From an uncultured Bacteroidales bacterium (GTDB lineage: Bacteria; Bacteroidota; Bacteroidia; Bacteroidales; UBA932), in assembly GCA_900318445.1 (NCBI GenBank), contig ONKO01000004.1:87443-151442 (forward strand): 64,000 nucleotides of DNA. Direction: 5' to 3'. Shown here in pieces: positions 18,174 through 27,123 of this stretch. The notes below the pieces were generated by a model. That model worked only from the letters and a program-made list of their open reading frames with translations, had not been told where the DNA came from and made no database searches. The translations under genes and the position numbers were made by a program. Numbering within the stretch: the first letter of the stretch is position 1; each line of letters begins with the position of its first letter.

Positions 18174-19304
18174 ATGAAAAACCGTAAAGCTATTATCATT
18201 CTCTCCTCGGCCGTTGTCATTGCCGCCGTCGGATTCATTGTGTCCCCCCTCGTAGACTGGAAGGTTGACAGCGAAAACGCAAGCGGCGACATTGGCAAGA
18301 CGTCCCGTTTCTCCCGCAAGACTTCCGGCGAAAGCCTCTCCAACATGGAGGAACTCATGCGTAGTGACGAGGCCTACAAGAACAGCATCGTCGCTTCCTA
18401 TTATGTGATGCAGACCCGCGCCAACCAGTTTGCTTCGCTCGTGGATATGTCCAACGAGGTGGCTTCCGACATTCCGGAGTATGCTTCCGTCCTGGAGGAT
18501 ATGAACAAGGCCTATGTTACGGTGAACAATGTGTGTGCCTCCCTGGCCCGCTCCGGCGCCGACATCAACACTGCGCTGGGTGGCGAGTCCTGCCCGGAAC
18601 TGGCACAGAATACCATCAATGCATCGCTGGCCTATGTGGCCCTGCAGAAGCAGAATGAGCTGGCCAATCGCTTTATCGACATCACCGACAAGTATGCCGC
18701 TGCGAACAAGTGCGAGGACCGTCTCCTTTTTGTGCGCGACCAGTGGGTGGACTATCAGCGCATGACCGCCGCTCTCGAAGGTGACGAAAAGGCTGCCGGC
18801 AAGCTGACAGACAAGGGATATCTGCTGGATTCTCAGAAGAGCGTCTCTACCCTTGGCAGTTTCAATGCCTGTGAGCAGATGACACTCATGAACAGTGCCA
18901 ACGTGGCCAGAGTCTTCTATATGAATACCCAGGTGAACGAGGCTATTCCCGCGGCTGAGCTTCGTGCCGCCGTGGATGCAAATATGATCTTCGCCAACAA
19001 CCTCCAGGAAAACGTTCAGGAAAACGTCCTGGGACTGCTGGTTGTTGCCAATGCCGAGAAGATCCTGCCCCCGATGATGAATGCAAACAACCTGGAAGGC
19101 ATCACGTCCGAGGCGCTGTCCCGCGTCGTCGTCCTGGCCAATCAGGACATGGTTCAAGGTGCTTTTGAGTTGTTCTCGGCAGCCCTGGCCGCCAGACCGA
19201 TCGTCACTTCTGACGTAGTCGTTGCCAGCGGATTGATTTGCTCGCAGGTGAATAGCGTCATTGAGGGAACGTCCCTCGGCGAAGTGTGCAAGATGATCTG
19301 GTAG
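18174..19304 (+). CDS. Membrane-anchored helical protein of unknown function
   Basis: 376 residues. The N-terminus is a lysine/arginine start followed by one hydrophobic segment (about 6-24, no lipobox), so it is either anchored in the inner membrane or cleaved by signal peptidase I. The remainder is strongly alpha-helical, rich in Ala/Asn/Glu with regularly spaced hydrophobic residues and five cysteines, and has no motif I recognise. It has its own -7 promoter box and its own terminator, so it is probably monocistronic. The stop is followed within 20 bases by the terminator hairpin. I cannot assign a function; a helical periplasmic or surface protein is the most that can be said. Confidence 0.7.
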   Translation: MKNRKAIIILSSAVVIAAVGFIVSPLVDWKVDSENASGDIGKTSRFSRKTSGESLSNMEELMRSDEAYKNSIVASYYVMQTRANQFASLVDMSNEVASDIPEYASVLEDMNKAYVTVNNVCASLARSGADINTALGGESCPELAQNTINASLAYVALQKQNELANRFIDITDKYAAANKCEDRLLFVRDQWVDYQRMTAALEGDEKAAGKLTDKGYLLDSQKSVSTLGSFNACEQMTLMNSANVARVFYMNTQVNEAIPAAELRAAVDANMIFANNLQENVQENVLGLLVVANAEKILPPMMNANNLEGITSEALSRVVVLANQDMVQGAFELFSAALAARPIVTSDVVVASGLICSQVNSVIEGTSLGEVCKMIW

Positions 19305-19323
19305 TCTTTTCCTGCAAAGCCTG

Positions 19324-19358
19324 AAGGCCTCTCCTTCCCGGAGAGGCCTTTTGTTTTT
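19324..19358 (+). terminator. Rho-independent terminator after the 18174-19304 gene
   Basis: A perfect 11-bp stem (AAGGCCTCTCC at 19324-19334 with GGAGAGGCCTT at 19340-19350), a five-base loop and the T-rich tail TTGTTTTT. The tail also forms part of the next promoter. Confidence 0.9.
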
Positions 19359-19379
19359 CCCTCGAAAAGTGTATCTTTG
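19350..19379 (+). promoter_or_regulatory. Bacteroidetes-type promoter overlapping the terminator tail
   Basis: TTTG at 19350-19353 (-33) and TATCTTTG at 19372-19379 (-7) are 18 bases apart, close to the consensus arrangement. The -7 box ends only three bases before the ATG at 19383, so transcription would begin at about the start codon, giving a leaderless or nearly leaderless mRNA. Confidence 0.65.
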
Positions 19380-19382
19380 TGC

Positions 19383-22364
19383 ATGCGTATCAAATTCTTA
19401 ACCTTCGTTTTGCTTCTCCTTTCCCTGACGTCCCGGGGGCAGACGTATTATCAGTACAAGACGGATGATGTCCGTCTGGTTTTTTTTGACAAAAACCTCT
19501 CGCGTTACATTCCCCATATGATACGCATGTATGAGAACGGAACGGCGCTCCATAGGCAAATCTGGACCACCGATTCCGTCTATGTGCCGGAGCCTACCCT
19601 GGTTCTCCTTACGGACTGGGAAGACGATGGCAACGGCGGTGCAACCCCGCTTCCGCGCTCACTTATCCAGGTGGGCATGGCCCCGCTCAATATGTCCTAC
19701 TACATCAATCCGGCCGGGGAACGCTACCGGCAGCTTTTCTGCCATGAGTATACGCACATTGTGATGACGGACAAGTACAACCGGAAGGACCTGGGCTGGC
19801 GGCGTTTCTTCGGATCCAAGGTGAGCGTGGACAGCTCCCATCCCATAACGGCCCTGTGGAGTTACATGAGCGTTCCGCGCTGGTATGCGCCCCGCTGGTA
19901 CCACGAGGGTATTGCGTGCTTCATGGAAACCTGGCTGGGCGGCGGCGTAGGACGCGCCCTGGGCGGTTACGACGAAATGTACTTCCGCAGCATCATTGAC
20001 GGAGGAGAAAAGCTCTTCTCCGTGGTGGGTCTGGAGACGGAAGGCTCTACCATGGACTTCCAGGTGGGCGCCAACGCCTACCTCTACGGCACCCGCTTCG
20101 TAAACTACCTCACCAAGGAGTACGGATACGACAACCTCATCCGGTTCTATAACCGCACGGCCGACAGCCGCATCTTCTTTGGCAACCAGTTCAAGAAGGT
20201 ATACGGGCAGTCTCTCCGCAAGGTGTGGAACGACTGGAAGGAGGACGAAAGAAAGCACCAGGAAGAGAATCTGGCCGCCATCCGGGCGTTCCCGCTCACA
20301 AAGACGCATCCCCTCACCCCTGAGCCCCTGGGCTCCGTCTCGCCGTTTGTCTATAATCCGGAGACGGGAAAAGCCTATGCCGCCATGAACGCCCCGGGGA
20401 GTTTTCCGCACCTTCTGGAGCTGGACCTTCGTACCGGTAAGCAGCGCAAGCTCACGGATTTGAATGGTATCCAACTGTATAATCCGGCCTTCGTAGCGCT
20501 GGACCGCAATGCGGGACGCCTGATTTACACCGTGAACAACGCCCGCATGAGAGGCCTGGAGGTGTACGACCTTCACCGGAAGAAGGTGGTGACAAGGAAA
20601 AAGTTCCAGCGCATAAACAATATCGTGTATGACAATGCCTCCGACCGGCTCTACGGCCTCTTTTCCAACGGCGGCACCCAGTCCATCGTCCGCTTGGACC
20701 GGAATCTGGAGAACCCGGAGGTCATTTATGCTTTTCCCTTTGGCGTAAGCGTCTTCGACCTTGATGTGAGCCATGACGGAAAGTACCTTTCGCTCACCCG
20801 CCAGGGAGACAACGGCGAGCATACGCTCATCCTTTTCAACCTGGAAGAACTCTCGCAGGCCATTTTCAATCCCGTGGAACTTCTCACCTTTGAGGATGCC
20901 AACCTGGGACAGTTCCGTTTCTCGCTGGACGATAAGTACCTTATTGGCAGTTCCTACTATACCGGCGTCTCCAACCTCTGGCAAATCCAGCTGGAAACCC
21001 GCAAGGCAGAGATGGTGTCCAACACGGACATCGGCCTGTTCGCTCCCCTTGAGATTGCTCCCGGGGAAATCCTGGCCCTCCAGTTCGAGCGTGACGGCCT
21101 GCGGCCCGTGACGCTCGCCCGCGAGGTGGTGGAAGATGCGAATGCCGTGAAGCTCTATGGCCAGAAGACGTATGAGAATAACTCGGAGGCCCTGGAGCAG
21201 GTGGGCCTTCTGAAAAAGCCGCTTCCCAAGGTGAAGTTCGGGGATGTCTACCATGCCATCACGTCTTACAGCCCCTTGAAGGAAATGCGTTTTGCCGGTG
21301 CCTATCCCACCCTTTCCGGTTTCAAGGATGCCCTGGCCTGGAACCGTGTGACTCCGGTCCTCGGTTACCGCATCTTCTTCAGCGACCCGGTGGGGCTCAG
21401 CACCCTCAAGCTGGGTGTGGGCATTTCGCCCTGGAGCAGCAATGCCCTGAAGAACAAGTTCCACGCAGACCTCGAGTGGAAGTATTTCTTCTGGACGTTC
21501 AAGGCGGCCTGGAACCCTACCAGCTTCTATGACCTTGCGGGCCCTCTCCGCACCAGCCGCAAGGGTTACATGGTATCCCTTGCCTACAACTTCAACAGTT
21601 CCATTACGGCTCCTTATACCAAGGCGTGGGGTTTCTCCGTGGGCGCCTACGGAGACATGGACGCCCTGCCGCTGTACCAGGAGATCGAGGTGAAGGACAT
21701 CCGCTCCATGCAGACGGTTTCCCTTTACGGCCGTCTTTCCAAACTGCAGGCTTCCCTTGGAGGCATAACCGCCGAGAAGGGGTTCAGCCTGAGTGCCCAG
21801 GGCTATGGCTATCTGGCCGGAGGACGGTTCTACCCTTCGGTAGAGGCTACGGGGGACTTCGGCTTCCTCCTTCCCATAGACCGCAACAACTCTTTCTGGC
21901 TGCGCACGGCTGCCGGCCATAACTTCGGAGATCCTTCCACCATCTTTGGCAATACCTATCTGGGCGGTTTCCGCAACAATCGCGTGGACAACCGCAGTGC
22001 GTTCCAGTACCGAACCTCCCTGGCCATGCCGGGTGCGGGCATCGATGCCATCAAGGCCCACTCGTATGCCAAGGCGACGGCGGAGCTCAATTTCCGCCCC
22101 ATCCGTCTCAATGACTTCGGCGCCCTGGCCTGCTATCCCACCTGGATCCAGTGCTCGCTGTTTGGAACGGGCCTCTCGGCCTGGAATCCCGGGGAACCGC
22201 ATTCCATGTACTACAGTACCGGCGTCCAGGTGTCAACGGAAATTGTCTTTCTCAATTATCTCAAGACCACGCTTTCGCTCGGGTATGCCCATCTGTTCGC
22301 CCCGGAGGGATTCCCCGGAGGCCGTCACGGTAACGAAATCATGATTTCCCTCAAGCTGCTGTAA
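19383..22364 (+). CDS. Surface metallopeptidase-like protein with propeller and outer-membrane barrel regions
   Basis: 993 residues from ATG 19383, which gives a clean Sec signal peptide (MRIKF to SRGQ); the TTG six bases upstream lies inside the -7 box. Residues 121-125 are HEYTH, the HExxH zinc motif, and a downstream WYHEGIA puts a glutamate at about 175 as a likely third ligand (gluzincin arrangement, as in peptidase MA-like families). The middle (about 310-600) reads as a TolB-like beta-propeller (repeated Y/F-x-P...D blocks). The last 350 residues are amphipathic strands of a beta-barrel ending in ISLKLL. It is probably an outer-membrane-associated protease, substrate unknown. The next gene overlaps its stop by one base. 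Confidence 0.7.
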   Translation: MRIKFLTFVLLLLSLTSRGQTYYQYKTDDVRLVFFDKNLSRYIPHMIRMYENGTALHRQIWTTDSVYVPEPTLVLLTDWEDDGNGGATPLPRSLIQVGMAPLNMSYYINPAGERYRQLFCHEYTHIVMTDKYNRKDLGWRRFFGSKVSVDSSHPITALWSYMSVPRWYAPRWYHEGIACFMETWLGGGVGRALGGYDEMYFRSIIDGGEKLFSVVGLETEGSTMDFQVGANAYLYGTRFVNYLTKEYGYDNLIRFYNRTADSRIFFGNQFKKVYGQSLRKVWNDWKEDERKHQEENLAAIRAFPLTKTHPLTPEPLGSVSPFVYNPETGKAYAAMNAPGSFPHLLELDLRTGKQRKLTDLNGIQLYNPAFVALDRNAGRLIYTVNNARMRGLEVYDLHRKKVVTRKKFQRINNIVYDNASDRLYGLFSNGGTQSIVRLDRNLENPEVIYAFPFGVSVFDLDVSHDGKYLSLTRQGDNGEHTLILFNLEELSQAIFNPVELLTFEDANLGQFRFSLDDKYLIGSSYYTGVSNLWQIQLETRKAEMVSNTDIGLFAPLEIAPGEILALQFERDGLRPVTLAREVVEDANAVKLYGQKTYENNSEALEQVGLLKKPLPKVKFGDVYHAITSYSPLKEMRFAGAYPTLSGFKDALAWNRVTPVLGYRIFFSDPVGLSTLKLGVGISPWSSNALKNKFHADLEWKYFFWTFKAAWNPTSFYDLAGPLRTSRKGYMVSLAYNFNSSITAPYTKAWGFSVGAYGDMDALPLYQEIEVKDIRSMQTVSLYGRLSKLQASLGGITAEKGFSLSAQGYGYLAGGRFYPSVEATGDFGFLLPIDRNNSFWLRTAAGHNFGDPSTIFGNTYLGGFRNNRVDNRSAFQYRTSLAMPGAGIDAIKAHSYAKATAELNFRPIRLNDFGALACYPTWIQCSLFGTGLSAWNPGEPHSMYYSTGVQVSTEIVFLNYLKTTLSLGYAHLFAPEGFPGGRHGNEIMISLKLL

Positions 22365-23401
22365 TGTCCTTCGCCGCTGCCCTTTTTCCCGTTGTCGTCT
22401 ACATCGCGCTGGTTTATGTGCTGGATAACTTTGCGCTCGTGAGCGTGAAGCGTCTCCTTGCGCTGGTGCTGTGCGGGATGGTATCGGCCCTCATTTCATT
22501 CGGCCTTTTCCAGCTTACGGGAAAGGTGGTCCCGGAGCGCGTGTCGGTTTTTCTGGACCCGCTCGTGGAGGAGCTGGTGAAGGCTGTTCCGCTCGTGTAT
22601 CTTGCCAGCCGCAAGAAAGTGGCCTTTTTCATTGACAGTGTCATCTGCGGGGCGGCCGTGGGAGGCGGATTCTCCATCCTGGAGAATGTATTCTACCTGG
22701 TTATGGGAGAGCCTCTTTCCATGGGCACCGCCTTGTTCCGGGGCCTGGAAGTGGCGCTTATCCACATGGGCTGCAGCGCCGTTGTCGCCGCCGCTCTCAT
22801 GCTTGCCGTCCGGCTCATCGAGCGGGGCCGCTCCCACCTGGCGGTAAAAACGAGGGACATTGTGGTTGCGGCGTTTCTGCTGGCATCGGCCCCGGTGGTG
22901 CACGTATTCCATAACTCCTTCCATTTCCCTCCGCTCATCCAGTATGCCGTTGTCTTCGGCGCCCTGGCCGCCCTGCTGCTCTGGACCTACCATTACGACT
23001 CCGGCATGATCCACCGCTGGCTGGATAAGGGAATTGACAAGCAAATCGCCCTTCTTACGTCCATCCGCGAGGGTAACCTGGAACATACCCGGACCGGAGC
23101 GTTCCTGCTGTCGGTCCGGGACGCTTTCCCTCCCGAAGTTTTCTTTGATATCATCTGCTTTGTGCAGCTGCATATGGAACTCACGCTGGCGGCCCGCAGC
23201 CGGTTCATGCTGCACGAGGCCGGGCTGGCGTTTCCCCTGGAACCGGAGCGTGCGCAGGAACTCCTGTCGCAGTATTCCGAGTACGTGACGCTGGAAAAGC
23301 GGCTCGGGAGAACGGCCCGCATGGCGGTGGCTCCCGTCGTGAAATTCTATCCCTCGGACCGGAAGGCACTGGATGATTTACTGTCAGAATGCAAGCGATG
23401 A
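22364..23401 (+). CDS. PrsW-family intramembrane protease
   Basis: 345 residues. The first 215 are about seven hydrophobic helices with the motifs of PrsW-type glutamic intramembrane proteases: EELVK at 69-73, FSILEN at 103-108 with a further glutamate, and conserved histidines in the later helices (HMG, HVFHN). In Bacillus, PrsW cleaves an anti-sigma factor. The substrate here is unknown. A soluble tail of about 120 residues, rich in charged helices, follows the membrane part. The start ATG overlaps the previous TAA by one base and the stop overlaps the next gene, so it is coupled to a surface metallopeptidase and a membrane regulator. Confidence 0.75.
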   Translation: MSFAAALFPVVVYIALVYVLDNFALVSVKRLLALVLCGMVSALISFGLFQLTGKVVPERVSVFLDPLVEELVKAVPLVYLASRKKVAFFIDSVICGAAVGGGFSILENVFYLVMGEPLSMGTALFRGLEVALIHMGCSAVVAAALMLAVRLIERGRSHLAVKTRDIVVAAFLLASAPVVHVFHNSFHFPPLIQYAVVFGALAALLLWTYHYDSGMIHRWLDKGIDKQIALLTSIREGNLEHTRTGAFLLSVRDAFPPEVFFDIICFVQLHMELTLAARSRFMLHEAGLAFPLEPERAQELLSQYSEYVTLEKRLGRTARMAVAPVVKFYPSDRKALDDLLSECKR

Positions 23402-24468
23402 ATTACTCTTCCCCTGAACTTTTGCTGAGTCTGTCCCTGACCGTTTATCTCACGGTCTGCGCGATGATGGCTATGGTGCGGCCGGAGCAGGACCGGTCCC
23501 TCCCCGGCTGGCGTGCGCTGGTCTTTTGCTCGCTGTCTTATCTCCTGCTTGCCCCGGTGCTGCTCCGGCCCTCGGATCCGGATGGCGTCCTGCAGCTGAG
23601 GCTCATGCTCCTCATGGGTTCGCCCTGTTTCTGCTCGGTCCTTATTCTCAGCTACTTCGGCCGTATCCTCAAGGCAAGCTGGTGGCACAGGCCCACGCTC
23701 ATTATGTGGGTAAGCTATGCCGTCATGTGCCTGGTGGCGCTTGTGACAACGCTCCTTCCCGGTGTTCAGATGCAGGGGCTTTTCCGCAGCCTTTATTTCC
23801 TCGTGGCCGCCCTCCTTACCGCAGGATATCTCATCGCGCTGGTGTTCACCCTCATCATGGTCATCCACCCGCTGAGCCGTTTCACGGAGGGGAACTTTTC
23901 CAATCCCGATGACGTCCCCGACCGCTATGCCAAGTCGCTCATTTACTTCCCGGTCCTTCATCTTATCATGAGCTGGAGCGTTACGTTCAACGGAAGCTAT
24001 CCGGTGATGGCGGTGGGCCTCCTGGTGCTCTCGGTGCTTCAGGCCATCATTCTCAGGGGCGCCCTTTCTCCGCTCCGGACGGTGGAGGCGGAACGCCTGG
24101 AAGAGGAACTGTCGGCTCCTGTCCCCGTGACCCTTCCCGAAGAGCCGGATCTCCCGCAGGAGAGAAAGTCGGAGATCCTCTCCCTCATCCGGAAGGAAGT
24201 GGAGGAGGGGAAGGCGTACCTGGACAGCCACTTTACGCTGGGGAAACTGTCACAGGCCTGCGGGTGCAACCGTACCTATGTATCGGCCATCCTGAACGAG
24301 GAGTACGGCGGTTTCTTCCACTACGTGAACCGCTGCCGGCTGGCCCATGCCGATGCCTTCCTGGCGGAGCATCCCCGTGCCGATATGGACCAGGTGGCCC
24401 TGGAGGCAGGGTTCAACAACCGCCAGTCTTATTACAATGCGAGAAAACGCGTAAGGGAAGCTTCCTAG
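23398..24468 (+). CDS. Membrane-embedded AraC-family transcriptional regulator
   Basis: 356 residues from ATG 23398, which overlaps the preceding TGA (ATGA); an ATG nine bases earlier is also open. The first 215 residues form six to seven hydrophobic helices. The C-terminal 100 residues are an AraC-type DNA-binding domain, with the first helix-turn-helix around FTLGKLSQACGCNRTYVSAIL and the second around MDQVALEAGFNNRQSYYNARK. Regulators of this layout in Bacteroidetes are thought to sense a signal at the membrane. Its coupling to the PrsW-like protease suggests control by proteolysis or a shared stimulus (inference). Its end overlaps the convergent hutI end by four bases. Confidence 0.8.
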   Translation: MNYSSPELLLSLSLTVYLTVCAMMAMVRPEQDRSLPGWRALVFCSLSYLLLAPVLLRPSDPDGVLQLRLMLLMGSPCFCSVLILSYFGRILKASWWHRPTLIMWVSYAVMCLVALVTTLLPGVQMQGLFRSLYFLVAALLTAGYLIALVFTLIMVIHPLSRFTEGNFSNPDDVPDRYAKSLIYFPVLHLIMSWSVTFNGSYPVMAVGLLVLSVLQAIILRGALSPLRTVEAERLEEELSAPVPVTLPEEPDLPQERKSEILSLIRKEVEEGKAYLDSHFTLGKLSQACGCNRTYVSAILNEEYGGFFHYVNRCRLAHADAFLAEHPRADMDQVALEAGFNNRQSYYNARKRVREAS

Positions 24469-25655
24469 AAAAATACTTTCCGGATAAACGGAGTCTCATA
24501 CTGGTAGGCCAGTTTAGTAAGGTCCCAGCCGGGTTCCGTGAGGATGAGGGCGGCCTTCTTGCCGCGTGTGACGGAGCCGTACCGGTCCGATACCCCCATG
24601 GCGTAGGCGCTGTTGAGGGTGACGGCGTTGAAGGCTTCAATGGGCGTGAGCCGCATCTTGATGCAGCCCTGGGCCATCACAAAGCGCATGTCTCCGCTGG
24701 GAGAAGAGCCCGGATTGTAGTCGCTGGCCAGGGCAACGCCCAGTCCGGCTTTCACGAACTCGCGGGCGCGGCCGTAGGGAAGCCCCAGGAAGAAGGAAGA
24801 GCCGGGCAGCATGGTGGGCATGGTCCCGGTGCCCTTCAGTACTTCCATCTGGGCCTCTGTCGTCCGTTCCAGGTGGTCTACGGAGAGGGCGCCGTGCTGC
24901 ACGCCCACCTCCACGCCGCCGCTCACGGCCAGTTCGTTGGCGTGGATCTTGGCCGGCAGGGAAGTGGCTTCCAGGATGCGGGCGGTGTCCTCCGGGGTAA
25001 AGAAGCCTTCGTCGCAGAAGACGTCGATGAAGTCGGCATACTTCTGCGCCTCAGGAATGAGGCCGATGACCATATCTACATAGTCTTCATGTGAATAGCC
25101 CCGTCCTACGGCATGGGCGCCCAGGAAAGTGCTTTTGACGGCGGCCGGGATGCTCCTTTTGATGCGGTCAATGACCCGGAGCATTTTCATCTCTCCCTCG
25201 GGGCACAGGCCGTAACCGCTCTTGATTTCGAGGGCTACGGTGCCTTTGTCCATCACTTCCTGTACGCGCACCATGGACTGGCGGAAGAGCTCCTCTTCCG
25301 AGGTGCGGCCCAGAAGGTCGGCCGAATTGAGGATTCCGCCGCCCCGCGCCGCTATCTCCTCATAGGACAGGCCGTTGATCTTGTCCAGAAACTCGCCGTC
25401 CCGGCTGCCTGCATAGACCAGGTGCGTGTGGCTGTCGCAGAAGCCGGGAATGACCATGCCGCCCTGCGCGTCGAGAGATTCTTCGCTTTGCTCAGGATGA
25501 CAGGATCCCGTTCCGAAGTCGGTGATGCGGCCGTCCTCGATGGAGATCCAGGCGTTTTCCAGCATGCCTGTGCAGCCCTGTGCGGCGCCTTCCACCCGAA
25601 GGACGTCCTCCGGCTGGATGCCCGCGAGGAGGCCTATGTTATAGATAAGATTCAT
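24465..25655 (-). CDS. hutI: Imidazolonepropionase
   Basis: 396 residues, amidohydrolase fold, hydrolysing 4-imidazolone-5-propanoate to N-formimidoyl-L-glutamate, the third step of histidine breakdown. Visible motifs are the metal-binding DSHTH at about 74-78, the substrate-loop region with ARGGGI, the AEI/HANELA strand and LASDYNPGSSPS near the C-terminus. Unusually, residues about 51-61 are encoded by a copy of a short dispersed repeat (25476-25502), which inserts a CHPEQSEES-type peptide between the N-terminal beta-sandwich strand and the PGFCDSHTH strand without breaking the frame. It overlaps hutH by 17 bases and is the last gene of the hut operon. Confidence 0.93.
   Translation of the reverse strand: MNLIYNIGLLAGIQPEDVLRVEGAAQGCTGMLENAWISIEDGRITDFGTGSCHPEQSEESLDAQGGMVIPGFCDSHTHLVYAGSRDGEFLDKINGLSYEEIAARGGGILNSADLLGRTSEEELFRQSMVRVQEVMDKGTVALEIKSGYGLCPEGEMKMLRVIDRIKRSIPAAVKSTFLGAHAVGRGYSHEDYVDMVIGLIPEAQKYADFIDVFCDEGFFTPEDTARILEATSLPAKIHANELAVSGGVEVGVQHGALSVDHLERTTEAQMEVLKGTGTMPTMLPGSSFFLGLPYGRAREFVKAGLGVALASDYNPGSSPSGDMRFVMAQGCIKMRLTPIEAFNAVTLNSAYAMGVSDRYGSVTRGKKAALILTEPGWDLTKLAYQYETPFIRKVFF
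25476..25502. repeat. Dispersed short repeat, copy 1 (inside hutI)
   Basis: The plus strand reads AGATTCTTCGCTTTGCTCAG followed by GATGACA. It matches the copies at 36657-36683 and 55841-55868 with only a few changes. Read on the hutI strand it encodes the peptide CHPEQSEES in frame. This family of peptide-coding short repeats is familiar from many bacterial genomes, but I cannot name its mobiliser. Confidence 0.8.
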
Positions 25656-27123
25656 TCCGGATGAATTCGACGGATTTCATGATGTAAGGGTGCATGTAGG
25701 TGTCCGTGTCAATGAACGGCACTTCCTTGCGGTAGTCGGTGAAGATCTGCTCCAACTTCGGGGAACTCTTGAGCGGCCGGCGAAACTCCAGCGCCTGCGC
25801 GGCGTTGAACAGTTCGATGGCCAGCACGGTTTCTACGTTGTCCACAATCCGCACCAGTTTGGTGGCGCTGTTGGAACCCATGGAGACGTGGTCTTCCTGG
25901 CCCTGGGAAGAGGGAATGGAGTCGCAGGAAGCCGGCCAGCACAGGCCCTTGTTCTGGGAGACGATGGAGGCCGCCGTGTACTGGGGAATCATGAATCCGC
26001 TGTTGAGGCCGGGAGAAGCCACCAGGTACTTGGGCAGGCCGCGGAGACCGTCGATGAGCTGGAACGTGCGGCGCTCGGAGATGCTGGCGAGTTCGCTCAT
26101 CGCGATGGCCAGGGAGTCCATGGGAATGGCGATGGGCTCTCCGTGGAAGTTGCCGGCCGATATCACCATGTCTTCGTCGGGGAAGATGTTGGGGTTGTCG
26201 GTGGCCGAGTTGATCTCGTTCTCAATGACGGACTTCACGTAGGCGATGTTGTCCTTCACGGCGCCGTGCACCTGCGGGATGCAGCGGAAGCTGTACGGGT
26301 CCTGCACATGCACCTTGGGCCGGTTGATGAGCTCGCTGCCCTCCAGGATTTCCATGAACTTTTTACCCGTGAGGATTTGTCCGGTGTGGGGGCGCAGGAG
26401 GTGAGTGAGGGGCAGGAAGGGCTCGATGCGGCCGTCGTAGGCATCCAGCGACATGGCGCCGATGATGTCGGCCCAGGCGCTGAGCCGGATGCTCTTGAGG
26501 ATGCTCCAGATGGCGTGGGCGCTCATAAACTGCGTGCCGTTGAGGAGCGCCAGGCCCTCCTTGGACTGCAGCCGGATGGGCTCCCAGCCCAGCTCTTTCC
26601 AGACATCGGCCGAGGGACGGACCTCTCCCTTATACAGCACTTCTCCCATGCCGATAAGCGGGAGGCACAGATGGGCCAGGGGCGCGAGGTCTCCCGATGC
26701 GCCCAGGGAGCCCTGCTGGTACACGATGGGCAGCACGTCTTCGTTGAACATGTCCACGAGGCGCTGAACGGTGAGAAGCTGGGCGCCGGAATGGCCGTAG
26801 GAGAGGTTCTGCACCTTGAGCAGCAGCATCAGTTTCACAATCTCCGGACGCACTCTCTCTCCGGTCCCGCAGGCATGGGACATGACCAGGTTGTGCTGCA
26901 GCTGGCTCAGGTCTTCCTTGGGAATGGTTACGTTGTAGAGGGAACCGAAGCCGGTGGTGACGCCGTAGACGGGCCGCCCGATGTCCTCCATCTTGCGGTC
27001 CAGGTACTCGCGGCATTTGACGATGGCTTCTGTCGACTCCTTCGAAAGGGTGAGTTTTTCTTTGTTGTCCAGGATTTCCTTCACTCGCTCCAGCGAGAGG
27101 TGTTCACTTGATATACTGTGCAT
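25639..27123 (-). CDS. hutH: Histidine ammonia-lyase
   Basis: 494 residues, close to the usual ~500. It deaminates L-histidine to urocanate and ammonia, the first step of the pathway. The autocatalytic MIO prosthetic-group triad Ala-Ser-Gly lies at 142-144 in GSLGASGDLAPLAH. Other family features are VYGVTTGFG near residue 52 and the QEDHVSMG segment late in the protein. It overlaps hutU by one base at its start and hutI by 17 bases at its end, so it is co-transcribed with both. No anomaly is seen in the sequence. Confidence 0.95.
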   Translation of the reverse strand: MHSISSEHLSLERVKEILDNKEKLTLSKESTEAIVKCREYLDRKMEDIGRPVYGVTTGFGSLYNVTIPKEDLSQLQHNLVMSHACGTGERVRPEIVKLMLLLKVQNLSYGHSGAQLLTVQRLVDMFNEDVLPIVYQQGSLGASGDLAPLAHLCLPLIGMGEVLYKGEVRPSADVWKELGWEPIRLQSKEGLALLNGTQFMSAHAIWSILKSIRLSAWADIIGAMSLDAYDGRIEPFLPLTHLLRPHTGQILTGKKFMEILEGSELINRPKVHVQDPYSFRCIPQVHGAVKDNIAYVKSVIENEINSATDNPNIFPDEDMVISAGNFHGEPIAIPMDSLAIAMSELASISERRTFQLIDGLRGLPKYLVASPGLNSGFMIPQYTAASIVSQNKGLCWPASCDSIPSSQGQEDHVSMGSNSATKLVRIVDNVETVLAIELFNAAQALEFRRPLKSSPKLEQIFTDYRKEVPFIDTDTYMHPYIMKSVEFIRNESYL

